Of a stretch of DNA of 64,000 bases, positions 36,319 to 50,500 are shown in pieces. Position numbers and translations under genes: made by a program. The stretch spans positions 14,463,659 through 14,527,658 of the forward strand of contig CM032797.1 in NCBI GenBank assembly GCA_019155185.1. The letters are read 5' to 3'. This DNA is from Beaufortia kweichowensis. Lineage: Eukaryota; Chordata; Actinopteri; Cypriniformes; Gastromyzontidae. Each line of letters begins with the position of its first letter. Position 1 is the stretch's first letter. The notes below the pieces were generated by a model, which was not told the DNA's origin, ran no database searches, and was given only the letters and a program-made list of their open reading frames with translations.

Positions 36319-39300
36319 ATCTAAAGGGCAGAGTCCCTGATAGGAATCAGAGCTAAGTTTCAAGAAAGACAAAGTGTGAAATGAAGAGTACGCTTTTAAG
36401 TCCCTTTTTTTTTTGATGGCTTAGGGTTAGGGTTAATTATATGATGCCCTCAAAAAGTATTTGAATACTCAAAGATGTATATAGAATGCATATAAAACAA
36501 AATATAATAAATTTAAATACTGTATACATTATATTTGTATATTTGTGATCCTTGTCCAACCTTAGTAGAACATGTCTATACTAGTTAGTATGGTGAACAT
36601 GAAGGAAACTGACCTTATACATCCACTAAAAAAATTTTTTAATGGCATTTGTGTGTACATATACTTTTTTAGGCTACCATTTATTCTTCCCCAAGGATAA
36701 CCTTATTTTGTATGGGTACTCCTAAAACACTCTCTCCAATCTATTTTAATAATCAACTGTAAATATAAAAAACAGTATTCTAACAGAAACAAACTGTCAA
36801 AGCCAGACTGAGATGCAGTAACACAGTCATCTAGTCAGCCAACACAGTGGCCCTTTGCTATGGCTGTACATATGACTGGATGAATAGTATACCTTTAATG
36901 ATTAACTTATTGATAGGGGAAAGCAGGTTTTCTGTTCTAACATTGTCCATGTGGTGGAGTAATTGTAAGAAAATCAATATATCCTTTCCCCCAGCTTACA
37001 GGACCCACACGGGCATCTTACAGGGGAAACTAGGGAAAAGAAAAAATCAGCAGGTTACTCCAAATCATGGTGGCTAGACTGTTACATGCCCACAGGGGAA
37101 CAAAAATTATGTGTGCAATGCATAGAGCTGCTATGAGAAAAGGAACGATCAAGAGGGATCCCCATAGTTGTGTCATAGACACTCCAGAGATTGGCTGGGA
37201 TGCGCATGTTTCCAAATATACACAAAGTTGTGAGGGCATATATCAGTGGATCTCCTAACTGCATGTAAACCGTAGACAGAAATAAATGCAGCTCAGCAAT
37301 ACTGCCTTGCCTAGGGGCAGTGTGAGATATATGTATTTAAGTATGCTTTATAATGTGGCAGAACATGTCCTGAAATACAGAACCTTAGACCTCGTTAAAC
37401 TTTAATGTGTGGAACACCAGTTATGTTTCTTAAAGGAGTAAAGCTGAAAACAAGATTTTTCATAACAAATCAAGGTCGGATCATGATTTTTAACTACAGA
37501 CCTTCAGTGGTGTTCTGTTTAATCTGTACTTGTACAGTCTGGCCCAGACGTGTGCTTGTGAAAATGCGCGTGAGACTTTTTTTCTCTGTTAACATTAATA
37601 TTAAAATATATTTTTAACAAAACAATTTTGTTGAATAAAAATTTCTTGGTAATGACAGCATGCACACAAACTGCCCAATGTTAGCTGTATTTAAAAATGT
37701 TCCAAAAACATCTTGTGTGGTTCAGTAGAAACAAGAAAATCTGACCTTTTGCACAAAGAATTTAACATTTGCTTATATTTGAATAATGACCTGGGAGTAA
37801 TGCAATATATTGTATCATTCTTTTTCAAAAGTTTATTTTCAACTTTTCAATTTTAATTGAAAGAATATAAAAAAAATTAATGAAAAGAAAAAAATCATTG
37901 TGGACTTTTGGACCCCACTGTATGTTGTAATTATACATGACAGCAAATCAAAAAGTGGTGTGTTGGGGAATGTGTTTTCTGTCTCTACTCGTCTTTAGGG
38001 AGGAGCGGTTTCGCTGTGACAGTATACCATAATAATATGTGGTAAAGTTAATTAAACACAAAAAATCTCATTAGTTTTTATCAGAATCGCGTTTACTCAA
38101 TGTGATAGAGGAAAGAGGGGTTATAAAAAGTTTAACCAAATTAAATGAGGTTTTATATAGACACCCTCCTGCTGCGAACTGGCCCATGGTCACTATTTAT
38201 GCTTTCTGACTTTTTTAATTTGAAGTACAAATTACCTCATAGTTTCTACATTCTCTTCATCTTAAACGCAAGTTAGAAGAGGTATAAGGTTCACAATGTT
38301 CCCATCTTCACAGAGTCAATCTAAGTGCCAGGCTTTCCAGAAGCAAGAAAAAAATTCTTTTTTGGCACATGAAGAGAAAGCTGCTGCCTCCAAGTATCTC
38401 GTAATATATGAGTATGTCGCACTTCAGATTTTAATAGAATTATCCATTTAAACTTCCTTCTTGCACGACGCATCCCTATGGTTCATCACGTCTAGTGTGT
38501 TGCTGAACTGCTATCTAATTCACATAAAAGATCATGCTGAAATTACTCAAGTAGGATGTGCTGAGAATGTTAATGTCGCACAGCCATTTTCAAAAGTGCC
38601 GCTTTTTTGTATAAGATTTTCTATTCTGTAGAAGTACCCTATTCTCTATAGAGAATTATAGTAGATTATGGAGAGCTGCAACATGCTTTTAGACAGAAAC
38701 ATGCTACATTTATACATGCTGTAATCGAACAGTTTGTCCTTGATAGCTTTTACCGAGGTACCTCTGAAAATTCAATTTGAGCATTCATCGGCTCAACTGT
38801 TGCATCTCAAAACGTGTAAATGCTGGACTGTCTAATGTATGCATATGACACAATAACGGACTGAAGTCACAGACAGGGAGGCTAAAAGGGGATTATCTAT
38901 ATGGGTTCTCGCATCTGGTAAATAAAGTTGGTGTAATCCCTTCAATATAAATGTGTTTTTTTAATTGGCTTTCTGATTAAAGTGCAATCCATTTTTATAT
39001 ATTGGACATAGTTTAATGTGATGGACTGCAAGGAGTTTACAGTCACAGGAGCCGATTGAATTCAAATCCAAAGGACATGTATGAAAATTAATTCAGCTTC
39101 ACAAGTCTTGTTGAAGGTGAAAAGAAGACAGTGGCATGCATAATGCCTCCACTGAAAGTCTAGCTGGATGATCCACATGTCACAATAGGTCAGTTGCGTA
39201 GGTGGCTTGTGAAATTTTGATTTACCCCTAATTCACCTGCACATCAAAAATATTGCGACATGTGGGTGTATGCACTGGAGCTGAAACAACAATCCAGCAT

Positions 39301-40850
39301 GCATCACTAGTTACATGTTAGTGTCTAGTTTCAGACAGACAACATAGTTCACAACCATTTAGTTGAACTAAAAGCACCCTGAGGAAATTGCTTTTGATGA
39401 CATTCAGGCAAAAAGAATAGGTTGTGTTTTAGAATAGGAAAAGAGTCATGTATTATTTGATTTGTTCCTGTAATGGATTACATGTTTTGGGCTGTATAGA
39501 CTACAATGCTTTGGCTATATGACATGTAAACTGTCAGGGCATGCGCTGTGTAAATGATGTGTTGACTGAGTTTTGCTTTTTCTCTGACAGTATTTGCTAA
39601 TACTCTAATTCTTGACATTGATGCTATTATTATCTACAAGCAAATGGATGTAAGGGTGCAAAGCTTTCCAAAATACAAAGATAATTGCTTAATAAATGTA
39701 ATTAAATAGTGCAAATATGCCAGAATTGTGGGTTACTATATGTCTTCTGAAGCGAAACAAAACATTTTTGACTATTATTAATTTGAGCTCATTTTGATGT
39801 TGTGTATCCATGTTAACAAAATCATTATTGTGCGAAGTTCAAATATGGCACATAAATGGAAGTCATATACAAATGTTGGCATGAACAGGAGTACATTTTC
39901 TGATGATTTCAATTAAGGTACAATACCCTGGCGTTATTAAACATAACTTGACTTTAAAAAAATTATTATTGACCTATAATATATTAAACTATATAGTTAT
40001 TGAAAAGTATGGGTATGTTCTAGGAAGAAGACATATTATCGATGTCCTTTTATTCCTTACCTCATTAAACACTTTAGGGTGAGCTGACTCTTTAGCAAAT
40101 GGGCATGAGACATCATTTTTTGCAGGTAATCAGCCCCTAGACCTCCATTATGTTAGGGAAGCATATGTTTGTGTAATGAGCACTTAGACACACATTATCT
40201 GTTTAATTACACGAAGAGAAAGTATATCTAATAAATTTATTGCAACATATTAAACATCCCTTCCCGGAGAAATGCTTATTGGATTTATAACAGATCTCCT
40301 GTGTAGGCTATAACATACTGAATGTAAATGTCTTGGAGTCTTAATATAAATAGGATGAAATACGCTAATAATCTGGTTAAAACACAGGGTTGTTTTATGG
40401 AACTCTTTTTATACCTTAACTTCAAATAATGTGACAAGTTAATATATTTTGTGTGCAGTACAAAAGCAAACAAAGGCCAGCGTAAATGAATTCTACCGAA
40501 CAGTGCATTCATGTTTCCATGCAATTATGTTTTAATTAAAGGTTTTATGAATGGAGTATTGTCCTTGAACTATATGCCAAACCTTCTAAATTCACGAGGC
40601 AATTACCGCCCCAGTCCCCTCTTTATCTTCTCCTATAGACTTCACTGAAATTATTAACTTAAAATATTGGCTTGGCTGGCGCGCAGGGGATTTTGCACCT
40701 GCTGTCGTGACTCTGTGATTAATTCGCGCAAGATGGACATTTTAGATTTTTAATAATATTTCATAAGTGACCTTTGGTAATATTTTTACTTTTATCCAAT
40801 AATGCATGCAATCTTATTATAATCTGATATTATACTAAATCCATCAATGG
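36319..40850. other. Intergenic region upstream of grin3b, no gene seen
   Basis: AT-rich, with no recognisable coding exon or clear transposon. The open frames here (for example several between 36.8 and 37.3 kb on both strands) have no homology I know. It may contain enhancers of grin3b, but I see no decisive motif. Confidence 0.5.
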
Positions 40851-40859
40851 CACAACTAG

Positions 40860-41128
40860 GAGTTATTCTTTCCCAGTCCAATACAACGCAACCGACCAGC
40901 ACAGTGATGCTATAAGACGATCTCAAGTGGCACAGCACCTCCTCCTTCCTGAACGGCGCGCACACCATCTCTCCTTCACTTGGAGCAGCTGGAATGGATG
41001 GAGTACTTGTGTTTTAACCGAGGCTGCATCGGCGCGCACGCAAACCCGTTAAGGACAGGAAAAATTGGACAAGAATAGAGCGATGCCATCTTGTGACGAG
41101 ACCTCAATCCAGTTGCGAAAGGAGCAGG
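40860..41128 (+). promoter_or_regulatory. grin3b: grin3b promoter/5' UTR region with upstream ATGs
   Basis: Local CpG enrichment (GGCGCGCACACC near 40954, GGCGCGCACGC near 41031) just before the start codon, typical of a neuronal CpG promoter without a TATA box. Three ATGs precede the main one: 40994 (7 codons), 40998 (26 codons, stop at 41076-41078) and 41083 (157 codons, overlapping the main coding region in another frame). Which of them are in the mature leader depends on the unknown start site. Confidence 0.5.
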
Positions 41129-41581
41129 ATGAATTTAGTGCTCTTCAGATTCTTGGCATACCTTCACGTCGGGCTCCAGGTCGCTCTCCAGATGTTTATT
41201 TACCCGTGCCATCTGCATCCCCAACCTTGTCACATCTTGGCACGCATTGGTCACACGGTGCGTCTGGGTGCGCTCCTGCCGACCCGCCAGCAATCCAGGA
41301 TACAGGGCGCACTCAATCGCGCCCTGGTACACCTTCGGCAAAGTGGAAACAACTTCTTGCCGTACAATCTGAGCTTGGAGGTATTGTCCCGAGAGCCGCT
41401 CAGTGGAGACCCGGAGTCCATGTTCAGGTGCGTGTGTCAGGATATCGTTGTGCAAGGAGTCTCCGCTGTGCTTGCGTTCCCACAGAGCCACGAAGAGCTC
41501 GTACAAGTGGAGTTTATGTCCTCGTTTTTGGAAATACCTTTCATCAGCATCATTGAACAGGGTGAACCCCTTAAGGCTCAG
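41129..41581 (+). CDS. grin3b: grin3b coding exon 1: signal peptide and start of ATD
   Basis: Residues 1-151. A hydrophobic leader (MNLVLFRFLAYLHVGLQVAL) precedes the mature start near HLHPQPC. The conserved GVSAVLAFPQS and the glycosylatable NLS in LPYNLSLEV are present. This ATG has A at -3; the same frame has no earlier ATG. The donor CTCAG|GTGAGC is phase 0. Confidence 0.92.
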
Positions 41582-44500
41582 GTGAGCACTCGTTTTTTTA
41601 CGTGTTTCATACAGGTAGCGAATAATTATTTTCTTATTACAGAGCGGACTTTAGTTTTTGGCAAAATGCGCTCAAACTAATCTGCAATTTACGAGTGTTT
41701 TTTCTGACCGATGCGCTTTCATAAATATCAATTTATTTTGCTCGTTTTCTTAGTTGTAGCAAGAAATTTAAATACTGAAAAAAAAAACTAACGTTCTTGT
41801 CGTCGAGTCATGTCAGCATAACCCGTGAATTTAAGTAAGCGCGTAATGATACAGAAAATGGGCAGAGAGCTGACAGTTTTTAGACAGTTGTGCCAATCCT
41901 CCAACAGTTATTACTGTTAAAGAGAGAAGCACTGAGAGACTTGCATGCATTAAGAGAGTTTAGATTCTCTCAAATTTTGAGCTGTCAGATTTATTTGGGT
42001 GGTTTTCCTACTTTTTGAATGAGGGGTCCAGCACAGAGATGTTGGTGTATTCCAGTGGAACAATCTCAATAGTGTTTAGGGCTCTAGGTTGAGATGTGTG
42101 GACCCTCATTAGTATTCTAAGCAGCTAACAGAGCGGATGCCAGTCACACCAGTTGTTTCTGTCTGATTCCAGCAGTGCAGCCAGTTGCAGCGGTTTCTCC
42201 AAGCAGGGAAAGCTCAAAAGATTTCCCACCCATCAAACTGTGCCAACATATGGACACAAAGAAACAAAGACATCACAGTTTTGCATAAAGAGGCCGGAAC
42301 AGCGGGTCAGCAAAGAGACTTGTCTCTTAAGATGTTCTTTCATAACTGCATGATTTATTCGACATCTTATAAAGTGTATGGCACTCTTATGCATTTACAG
42401 TCTGCCAGGCTGTTTGCAAGTGCTGCTTGTGTATTGTGTTATTAATGCCAGTCAGAGCGGAAACAGGTCCATTTACGTGATTAATGAAAATGATTCACAA
42501 AATGTTCGCGATTGCTTCATTTTGACACGGCCCTTAGGAAGTGTACAATCATTAGTGCCTATCTTTTTCTTCGCCGAAGCTTGGCTCGTGGCATCGCTGT
42601 GGAGTCATTAAATTTCCAAGTTACTTTAACAAATTAAAAGACAGATCTAATGTTATAAATTTTCCTGGCCGGTGTGGAGGATTTTCATTTATTTTAGGCC
42701 ACAACCCCCAGGATATTGCGTAAGACTTTATGAAGTCTTTTAGTTTTTAAAGTAATATTCTTTATATTCTGTGAATAAATTTCCCTTTTGGCTCAAAGAC
42801 AAAATAGCCTTTTGCTGAGTATATAGGCTGAATTTGCAATTTGTGTCTGAGCGATTCAAATAAAATCTAGTTTCTTTTATTTTTCTGATTTTTATTTTTC
42901 ATGCTCTTTTTTTGCCCTTCAGACAGTCAGATTATCATATTCTTAATATGTCTTCATTTATTTTGTTTGCGGACCTAATATGCTGGCTGGCCCTGTTTAG
43001 TCTGAAAAATTCTTCTGCTTGGCTACGCCTGAGTGCTTATTAACTTGTTTCCCTCCTATGAAAATATTCCTTGAGCACAAAAGGAAGATTAGCACATGAA
43101 AAACTCAATTTGTCCCTTTGAATGAAATTACATTGTAATCCAAGGCCTTTCTCAATTATGCCTCATTGTTAGTTTAGCTCACCACCACTGGGCGAGTGAT
43201 TAAGCCTAATGAACCTTTAACATAAGAGGACTGTTTAGACACTGTCCAAATATTTTTTTTTTAGTTGAACTCTGTTGTCTTAATATCCAGAGTGAAAAAC
43301 AAACATGACCTTATTAATTTATACCTAAATCAAGACATTAATTTGTGCAAAAACTATTATTATGTCGTGGATGCCCTCATTATAACAGCGTGGCCTTTTG
43401 CCAGTGTGGTCTTGACTTGTTTTGGAGCAGTAACCTTTGGAAGAGTAATGCATTATTGAACCGTATCCTTTGCAATATATCTGCCCAGTGATCAGATTTG
43501 CCTCCTAGTTTTTAGATTACAGAATTATGATCATAATTGGTTTACAAAGTGATGCATGTTTTATCCTATACAGTTGGTCGATTGAACATTTGATTGAACA
43601 ACTTTATTAGATGTTTGACACTGAATTTTCTGTAAAGCTACTTTTCAGTGACATGTATTGTGAGAAGCACTATGCAAATACAAGTGATTAGACTTGTCTT
43701 AGAGTAAATGATACAATATCATCCATTTCTGTGAACAACCCGCACAGAATGCACATTTCTAAAAGCACCTGGTGTGCAAGCACTTACAGTAATAGTCACA
43801 GAGGTGGTCTGCGGCAGATCTCTTTTTCTCGCTGCATTGCCATGCACGCATGCAAGTTTCCACCTTTCCCAAGCTGGAACAATGTTGATCATCAGTGCAT
43901 TGCTCAATTGTCTGCAGCCTGGATCGCTTCGTTATAGAGCCTGAGGGTGTAAATAAAGTGTGAAATACCTGGAAGAGATGGTCTGTAATCTCCCACATGT
44001 GCAGGGCCGAGATAAGCAGAGATGGGCCACTAAGGTCTGTGACAGTAAGGAGCGGGGGGCGTATCAGGCAGGTGAAGAAGAATGTGCTCCGAGCCATGCT
44101 CGTGGGGTCAGGGTAGGTCTGCGCTGCCGAGCACCTAGTTTTATGGCACCCAAGCACATTCATATGCTTTAATACACAGCTGTGTATGCGGTTTAATACC
44201 ATCAGGATTTGGGTTAATTCCCACATGTACTGTAAGCCGAGAATACTCTGACCCATCAAAACTTACTGAAAAAATAAGGGACATTTTTGGAGGGCTGATG
44301 TGCATTCCTTCTTTTGTTATTATTCTTATTATTCACCCAAAAATTTAAATTCATTTATCATCTTTAATCATTTATTAACCCTCATGTCATTCCACACCTG
44401 CTTGCTCTTTATTCTTCTGCAGAACACAAAAGAATGTTGATATCCAAACAACACTGGCTCCCATGGGCTTCCATTCTATGGACACAAAACCACTGAGACA

Positions 44501-47500
44501 TTATTCAAATGATCTTCTTTTGTCTTCCTCAGAAGAAAGAGTCATATACATTGAAAGACACAAGGATGAATAAATAATGACAGAATCTTTATTTTTAGGT
44601 GAACTGTCCCTTTAATTGAATCTGGAAGTACATTTCCACTCACTGATTGATTTACACTTCGCTCTGAACTAATTTATGACCTTTCCTCAACCCCATACCT
44701 TATTTCCACCCTACAACGTGTGTTATTTGCAGTTCAACCCTTTTTTAATCTAAGGTGAGCTTTAAACTCACCTGATCTCTCAATAAAACACAATTGAATT
44801 GTCACTCGATCTCAGTTCTCACTAAATACAGCAGAGTCTCGCAAGAATGAATCACGCTGGCTTTTAGATCCCACCACACGGATGATTCATTGTTTTTATT
44901 TTGGTAGTTGGCAGCATTATGATGGGCAGGAGCTGACCAGGCTGCATTTCATTCCAATAATATCCCTCCAGTGTGCCTAATTCTTGTTTTGTTATGGAAT
45001 GAATATTGCTGCTGTTTTCATTGTCTTAATGGCACACTTCAGATTTTCAATCGTTTTGCACATAGCAAAACAATACAAGTCTATTTATCTTTCTGTCCCT
45101 AAGATCTAACAGACCTTTTATATTTATAAAATCAGTTTTCCTTTGAAGAATTCACTCAGTAGTTTGGCATTGGCTGAAGCCTATATCTAAATCTGCAATC
45201 TCATTGCCTCTCTGACTGCTTTAATGACAGAGCTGGTGGAGAAAACACGAGAGAGAGACACAGAGAGGAACGTCTGCTCGTCTTGGCATAGGGACCCACA
45301 AACAAAATGGGGGAGAGATTTGCATAAGCGGGTATTAAAGTTTAGCACTATGGATATGCTGCGTTTGATGCACAGTTCCCTCTGTGTGTCAGTGTATCTT
45401 TGTAACTCATTTTCCATCTCTGCCTTCTATCTAATTTTTTTTCTATTTCCATTACTTTTGCTTTATCTCTTTTACTCAACTCTCCGGTGAGTGTGTTTCA
45501 ATTATCTTCCTCACTCTTTTGATGGAATGGAAAAAGACTTTGGCTGGAAAACTAGGCAGGTGATGGGTCAAGCGCTTCCATCATCCAGTGTGTGTGAGGC
45601 ACGTACAGTAAATCTGTAGCTTTGATGCTTATTGATGACTGTGCATGAACTTTAAGCACTTTTCTGAGTGCACAAAAATGACTTGATGCTACAGATTTTT
45701 TTGCAGGAGCAATTTTGCCATATTTAACCCAAATGTCTTTTAACACCTCCAGAACCTTTAGATCTAGTTATATTTTTAGTTATTAAACAGTGTTTGAAAA
45801 CGTGTTGAAACAACAGCAACGATTTTAGGATTTATAACGCTCATCAAAGCATTTATCGTATGCCGGTTGTGAACTAGTAAAACTAGAAATTAACACATGC
45901 AATGTTCAATAAAGTGAAAGCCCATCAGTTTTTACGCAGCAGTAAAACTTCTCTTTCTCGCCGACGTTCACCTACAGATTCATTAACATCCGCCCTCGTT
46001 CCCTCAGATGAAAATTAATTTCCCAGTCTTGTAATGTGCCTCAAGGTGGGTCAAACTTTGATGGCTATTGCAGTTACAGTGCAATATGGAGCCTGTCGTT
46101 AAAGATCGGCTCAACAGTAAGTGTAGATATGCAGAGACAGCCATGTGGAAGTGTTTATTCAGCTCTGTCACACTCACTTACTGTTGGCTCTGTGTTGCTG
46201 ATGATTGCAGACATTCTGCTGAATTACCTATTGTGGCCGCCTGCACCTTCCTGCAAGGCTGTCCGGCCCCTTAAACGCGCACTGCTTTACTATCAGAATT
46301 CTTGTTAACTTTCACCTTTTTCCTCTGTTTCTCAATTGCTGTTTCAAAAGACTTGGAAAACATGACCTGCATTGCCTTGACATCTCCAATAACAGTTTTT
46401 TTTGTCCCTCATATAGACGACACAAAGGAAAAAGGCATCGGCTGCCTTTGGATTTAGGTGTAAAGCTGAAACTACACAAATGCATTAATAATGATGAGGG
46501 ATTTTATAGCATTTCATAATGAATCAGTCACTCATAATGAAACAGTGGGGGTTTAGACACCCTGCATTAGATTAGTGCAGGACTTTGACAGGTAACTATT
46601 ACTGAAGAATTGGCACATCCTCGGTATGGACATTTATTCCTTGTTATTGTCCTGCTTGGCCTCAATTCATCAAAATGAGCAGTTTATGTCACTGTTTACA
46701 GTGAATATTGGTCATAGTTAGAATTAGACATTAAATTTTTATATTGATTTTATAGTTGTTTTGGTTGAGGATTGAAATGATACAAAGTCGATCATCTGTT
46801 TTATGAAATGAACACTCTTCTGGGGAAGGTTTAAAGCAGTATGATCCATAAAACAACTAAATTAAATATGCTTTATTTTTTATTAAAAATAACAACAGCA
46901 GGTCAATGAGGTAAACTAAATAATGACATAAATTTTTTGGCTAAAGTTTTGCATTAGCAATTTTTTCTTTTGGCCTGATCTGCCTTCAGAGCTGCACACA
47001 CAACAAATCAGCAATATCCTACTGTAGTAAGCCACTATCTTGTTGAATTGTAGACCAACCCGACATTCTCCTCTCACACATCGTGTTCTGGGACACTGCT
47101 GTGTTTGTAGTACTCTGCCCACAGCCACCAACCACAGGCCTTCATCTCAACCCAGTCTGATAAATTTCTACCCACCAGCAGTCTGTGTTTTCTGGCATCC
47201 CGACCTCCTGGGAGGATTCTTGCCTGTCGCGTTCACACATTGATTTCAAAATGTTATTCTTTCTGAGAGGGAACCATGTAAATGTCAAGCAAAACTTGAA
47301 AAAGGATGACTGATCCAAGCATGAAATCGTAATAATCTGCAATGCACAGACGAATAGTCTTTGGATTAGGAAGTTTCAATGATGACAACAGTGAGGTGTG
47401 GTGCTCTGTTGCGCTGTTACTGAGGAACTAGAAAAGAAGCTTAAAAAAGTAGATGTCATAAACCTATAAAGCGTTCTTTAAAATGTGGCTTTTAAAACAC

Positions 47501-50500
47501 GCTCATGCAGTTCAGTTAGATAGAAACAATACCTTATTAAATCCCCCCACTTGTATTACAAGCTATTGCTGTAATTGGCCTTTTAAAAACTAGTGTAGAT
47601 TAAAGGGATAGTTCACCCAGAAATTCTGTCACCATTTACTGACCATATTACTTTTTCTTATATTGAACACAAAAAGGGTATTAGGCAGAACATGGACTGA
47701 CAGTCCAGGGCCAGAACTGGGCATACACAGGGCTGAACATACAAATGTGTGCATAAAAATATGGGTGGAGTTTTGGGGACATACTGTATACATACTTGAA
47801 AGGTGTTTGTTTTAACAAAAAAATATACAAAGGCCAAACTCAGTAACTACACCAACGTTTTAAAATATTGATGTGGATTTTGATGTTCACTCCATCCTTG
47901 TATTCATCCTTTGAATTATAAAGATGAATAAGCTTAGTGTGCTGTGAAGGGATTATTTCTTTAACTTTTACTTCTTAACTTTAACTTTCAAGCATGTCAA
48001 TTTGCAATAATAAAGACTTATTTGTGTCTTAATATTTTTTAATGACATCATCAACTTGCATATAGCACAATTTCTGTGGTCAGGCTGCATAAAGTTAAAG
48101 GATAATTTTACCCTCAAAGTTAATTAAACATTTCTTAATTATTAATAGATAATTAATCACCATTATTCCCAGGAGAAATTATGTGTCATGCATCATATAT
48201 TAAGATCCTTTCTCAAGAACACCATGAATCAGGTCAACCTCTGAAGGTTCTTCCGGCCTGGCTTGAATCAGATAGCGTATTTCAGCGAAGTCATTTTTGC
48301 ATAAAACTCGAGAAGATTACTCTTTACTCGTGATGTCCTTTGCACGTTTCAAATGCTATCAGTCAACATTCTGAGAGCAGATTTGCATATGAAGTGTGTA
48401 GATGAGGCCGAGGCTGCACATGCCAGGCTGTACAGAGAGGATTTCAGCACGCTTCAGCCTGAGTGCGGATGGCAGCTGCTAATTGAGCAAAAAGCACCAT
48501 GTACATTTTAAAACTTGGCGAGCAGCTTCATACATTTATTTACATTATAAAGGATTTTTTAACCCGCTTCCAACATGTAAAAGTACAGGATTTAGAGCAA
48601 AATATTGGTTTGAACAGACTGACTTCCAAAGATGAAGGTTTAACACAGTAGCTCTTTTATCGTTTCTCTTTTCCTCTCAGTTTTTGGTGGAGACGTTACA
48701 GGTCAGTGGGGAAGCTGCTAATCTGTGTTCATTGTCCTCTGAGACTGAGGTCTCTTCTGGGCATCGGAGAGTTAATAGCATTCAGACCCTGTTACAGTTT
48801 AACAAAAAAAGTTCATGTTAACCTCTTCTTATCAAGCTGACATAACCAAAATCAATTAAGTTGCCAATGTTTGGGTGCAGCATATAATTTGATTTTAATT
48901 ACACATTTATTTTGTCTTCAGATAATTATTTTGATAACTTTCCCAGAAATGTTTCATTATTTATAAAGATAATATGATGTGATTTTTTTTTATCAGTTCC
49001 CTAATTTATGTTAGGTGTAATTTAAATTTAATGTCTTCAACATTTCTGAGATGAGAACAAAAAAGACAATATAATTATTTTATATAACTTTTTCTATTAT
49101 TCTCTCTTGGATTTAATATTGTGAACTTTGAGTTTTTTGTTAAACACAAGCCATGTATTCACTTAACTTTTCATCCAGTTACAATTTCTTGAATAGAAGC
49201 AGAAAACTATAAGTGTAGTATTAATAGATTAACTTACACATTCAAAACTTTGTTGTGTTTGTTTGTGCAGTTCAGCATGTCATTGGCTCCACTAGAGTTT
49301 GGGGTGCACAGGGCCAGGAGATGGTTTGGAGATGAACACGAGATCGCAGTGTTTTTGAAGAACAACCATTGTTTACAGTTCTATGTGGCAAAAAATGTCA
49401 CAAATTACTTTTAAATTACTATTGTACAGATGACCCAGACCTCTGTAGAGTTACTAAGACCTTGAAACATTTCAGATGTAGTTACCCTGGTACATTTATG
49501 CATTGAGCAGAGTATAGCACTAACCTCCAGCTACACAAGGACTATCTCTGCAATTAGTGTACTGTAACTTTCTTGGAAAAGCTACTGCAAATGTTTATGC
49601 ATAAGACATTTTAAAGTTCACTTATGAATATTTGAAATGGTGTTTCTAATTCCCAGGCATATAGCCATATGTATTATCTACATTCGTAAGCAGTTTCTAT
49701 TCAATGAAAATACATAAAGATTTATTCATAATTTGGTTTTCTAAATAAAGTGCAGGAATTATTTATATTTGTTCCAACCTAAAAAGAGATGTCAAATGAA
49801 CACCTCTTTCACATATGTCAATATGTGGTGTGACAGTACAATCCTATAACATAGTACTGGCATTATCACATAATGTCTTTTAAACAATATTACCATAAAC
49901 TGAGAAAGTACGAAAAGAGTTGTCCTAGGCCTGCAGAGTCGCGGCGGCTTCTAGATCGAGTGTTGACCCCCTTAACACCGCGTATTCGCCACTAGCATAT
50001 AGCACAGTTTATGAAAAATATAATTTAAAGACCGTTAATGAAATTCAGTCATTTTCTTCTAAACATATAATGCATTGTCTGTGCGCTAGTGATCCGTGGC
50101 TTCACTGTGCCATAAATTCAACAATGGTCTCATGATTATCACTTTGTATGGAGAAGACCTACCTCACACGCAATATAACATACTGTGTGTTTATTTTACA
50201 TTCAAAAAATATATATTTTTAATATACAATCAAGTATACATTTTCATGTCAATCTGTGTGTTAATACTGAGCACAAACCATGCGAACCATCACTTCAATT
50301 CAGCGTGTGTAGCACAACAAAATTTCTCTGTGTAGTTTCAGTGCTCTAAGCTGTAAACACAGGCACCGAATAAAAATATGCACTGCAAACATGCTCTGAA
50401 TATGTGCGAGTATGTGTTAAACACATGTCCAAAGATGTGGTTAAACTCAATGTTTCCTTGTCTTATAATGTTTGCACCATTCTACATTACAATAGCCTGC

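Noticed and set aside
36421..36437. Telomere-like TTAGGGTTAGGG
   Set aside because: Only about two units, which is common by chance and in fish repeats; not an interstitial telomere array.
37030..37264. Overlapping frames on both strands near 37.1 kb
   Set aside because: Several mutually exclusive frames of 60-70 codons with no family resemblance; treated as chance.
41135..41506. 123-codon minus-strand frame
   Set aside because: Antisense shadow of grin3b exon 1.
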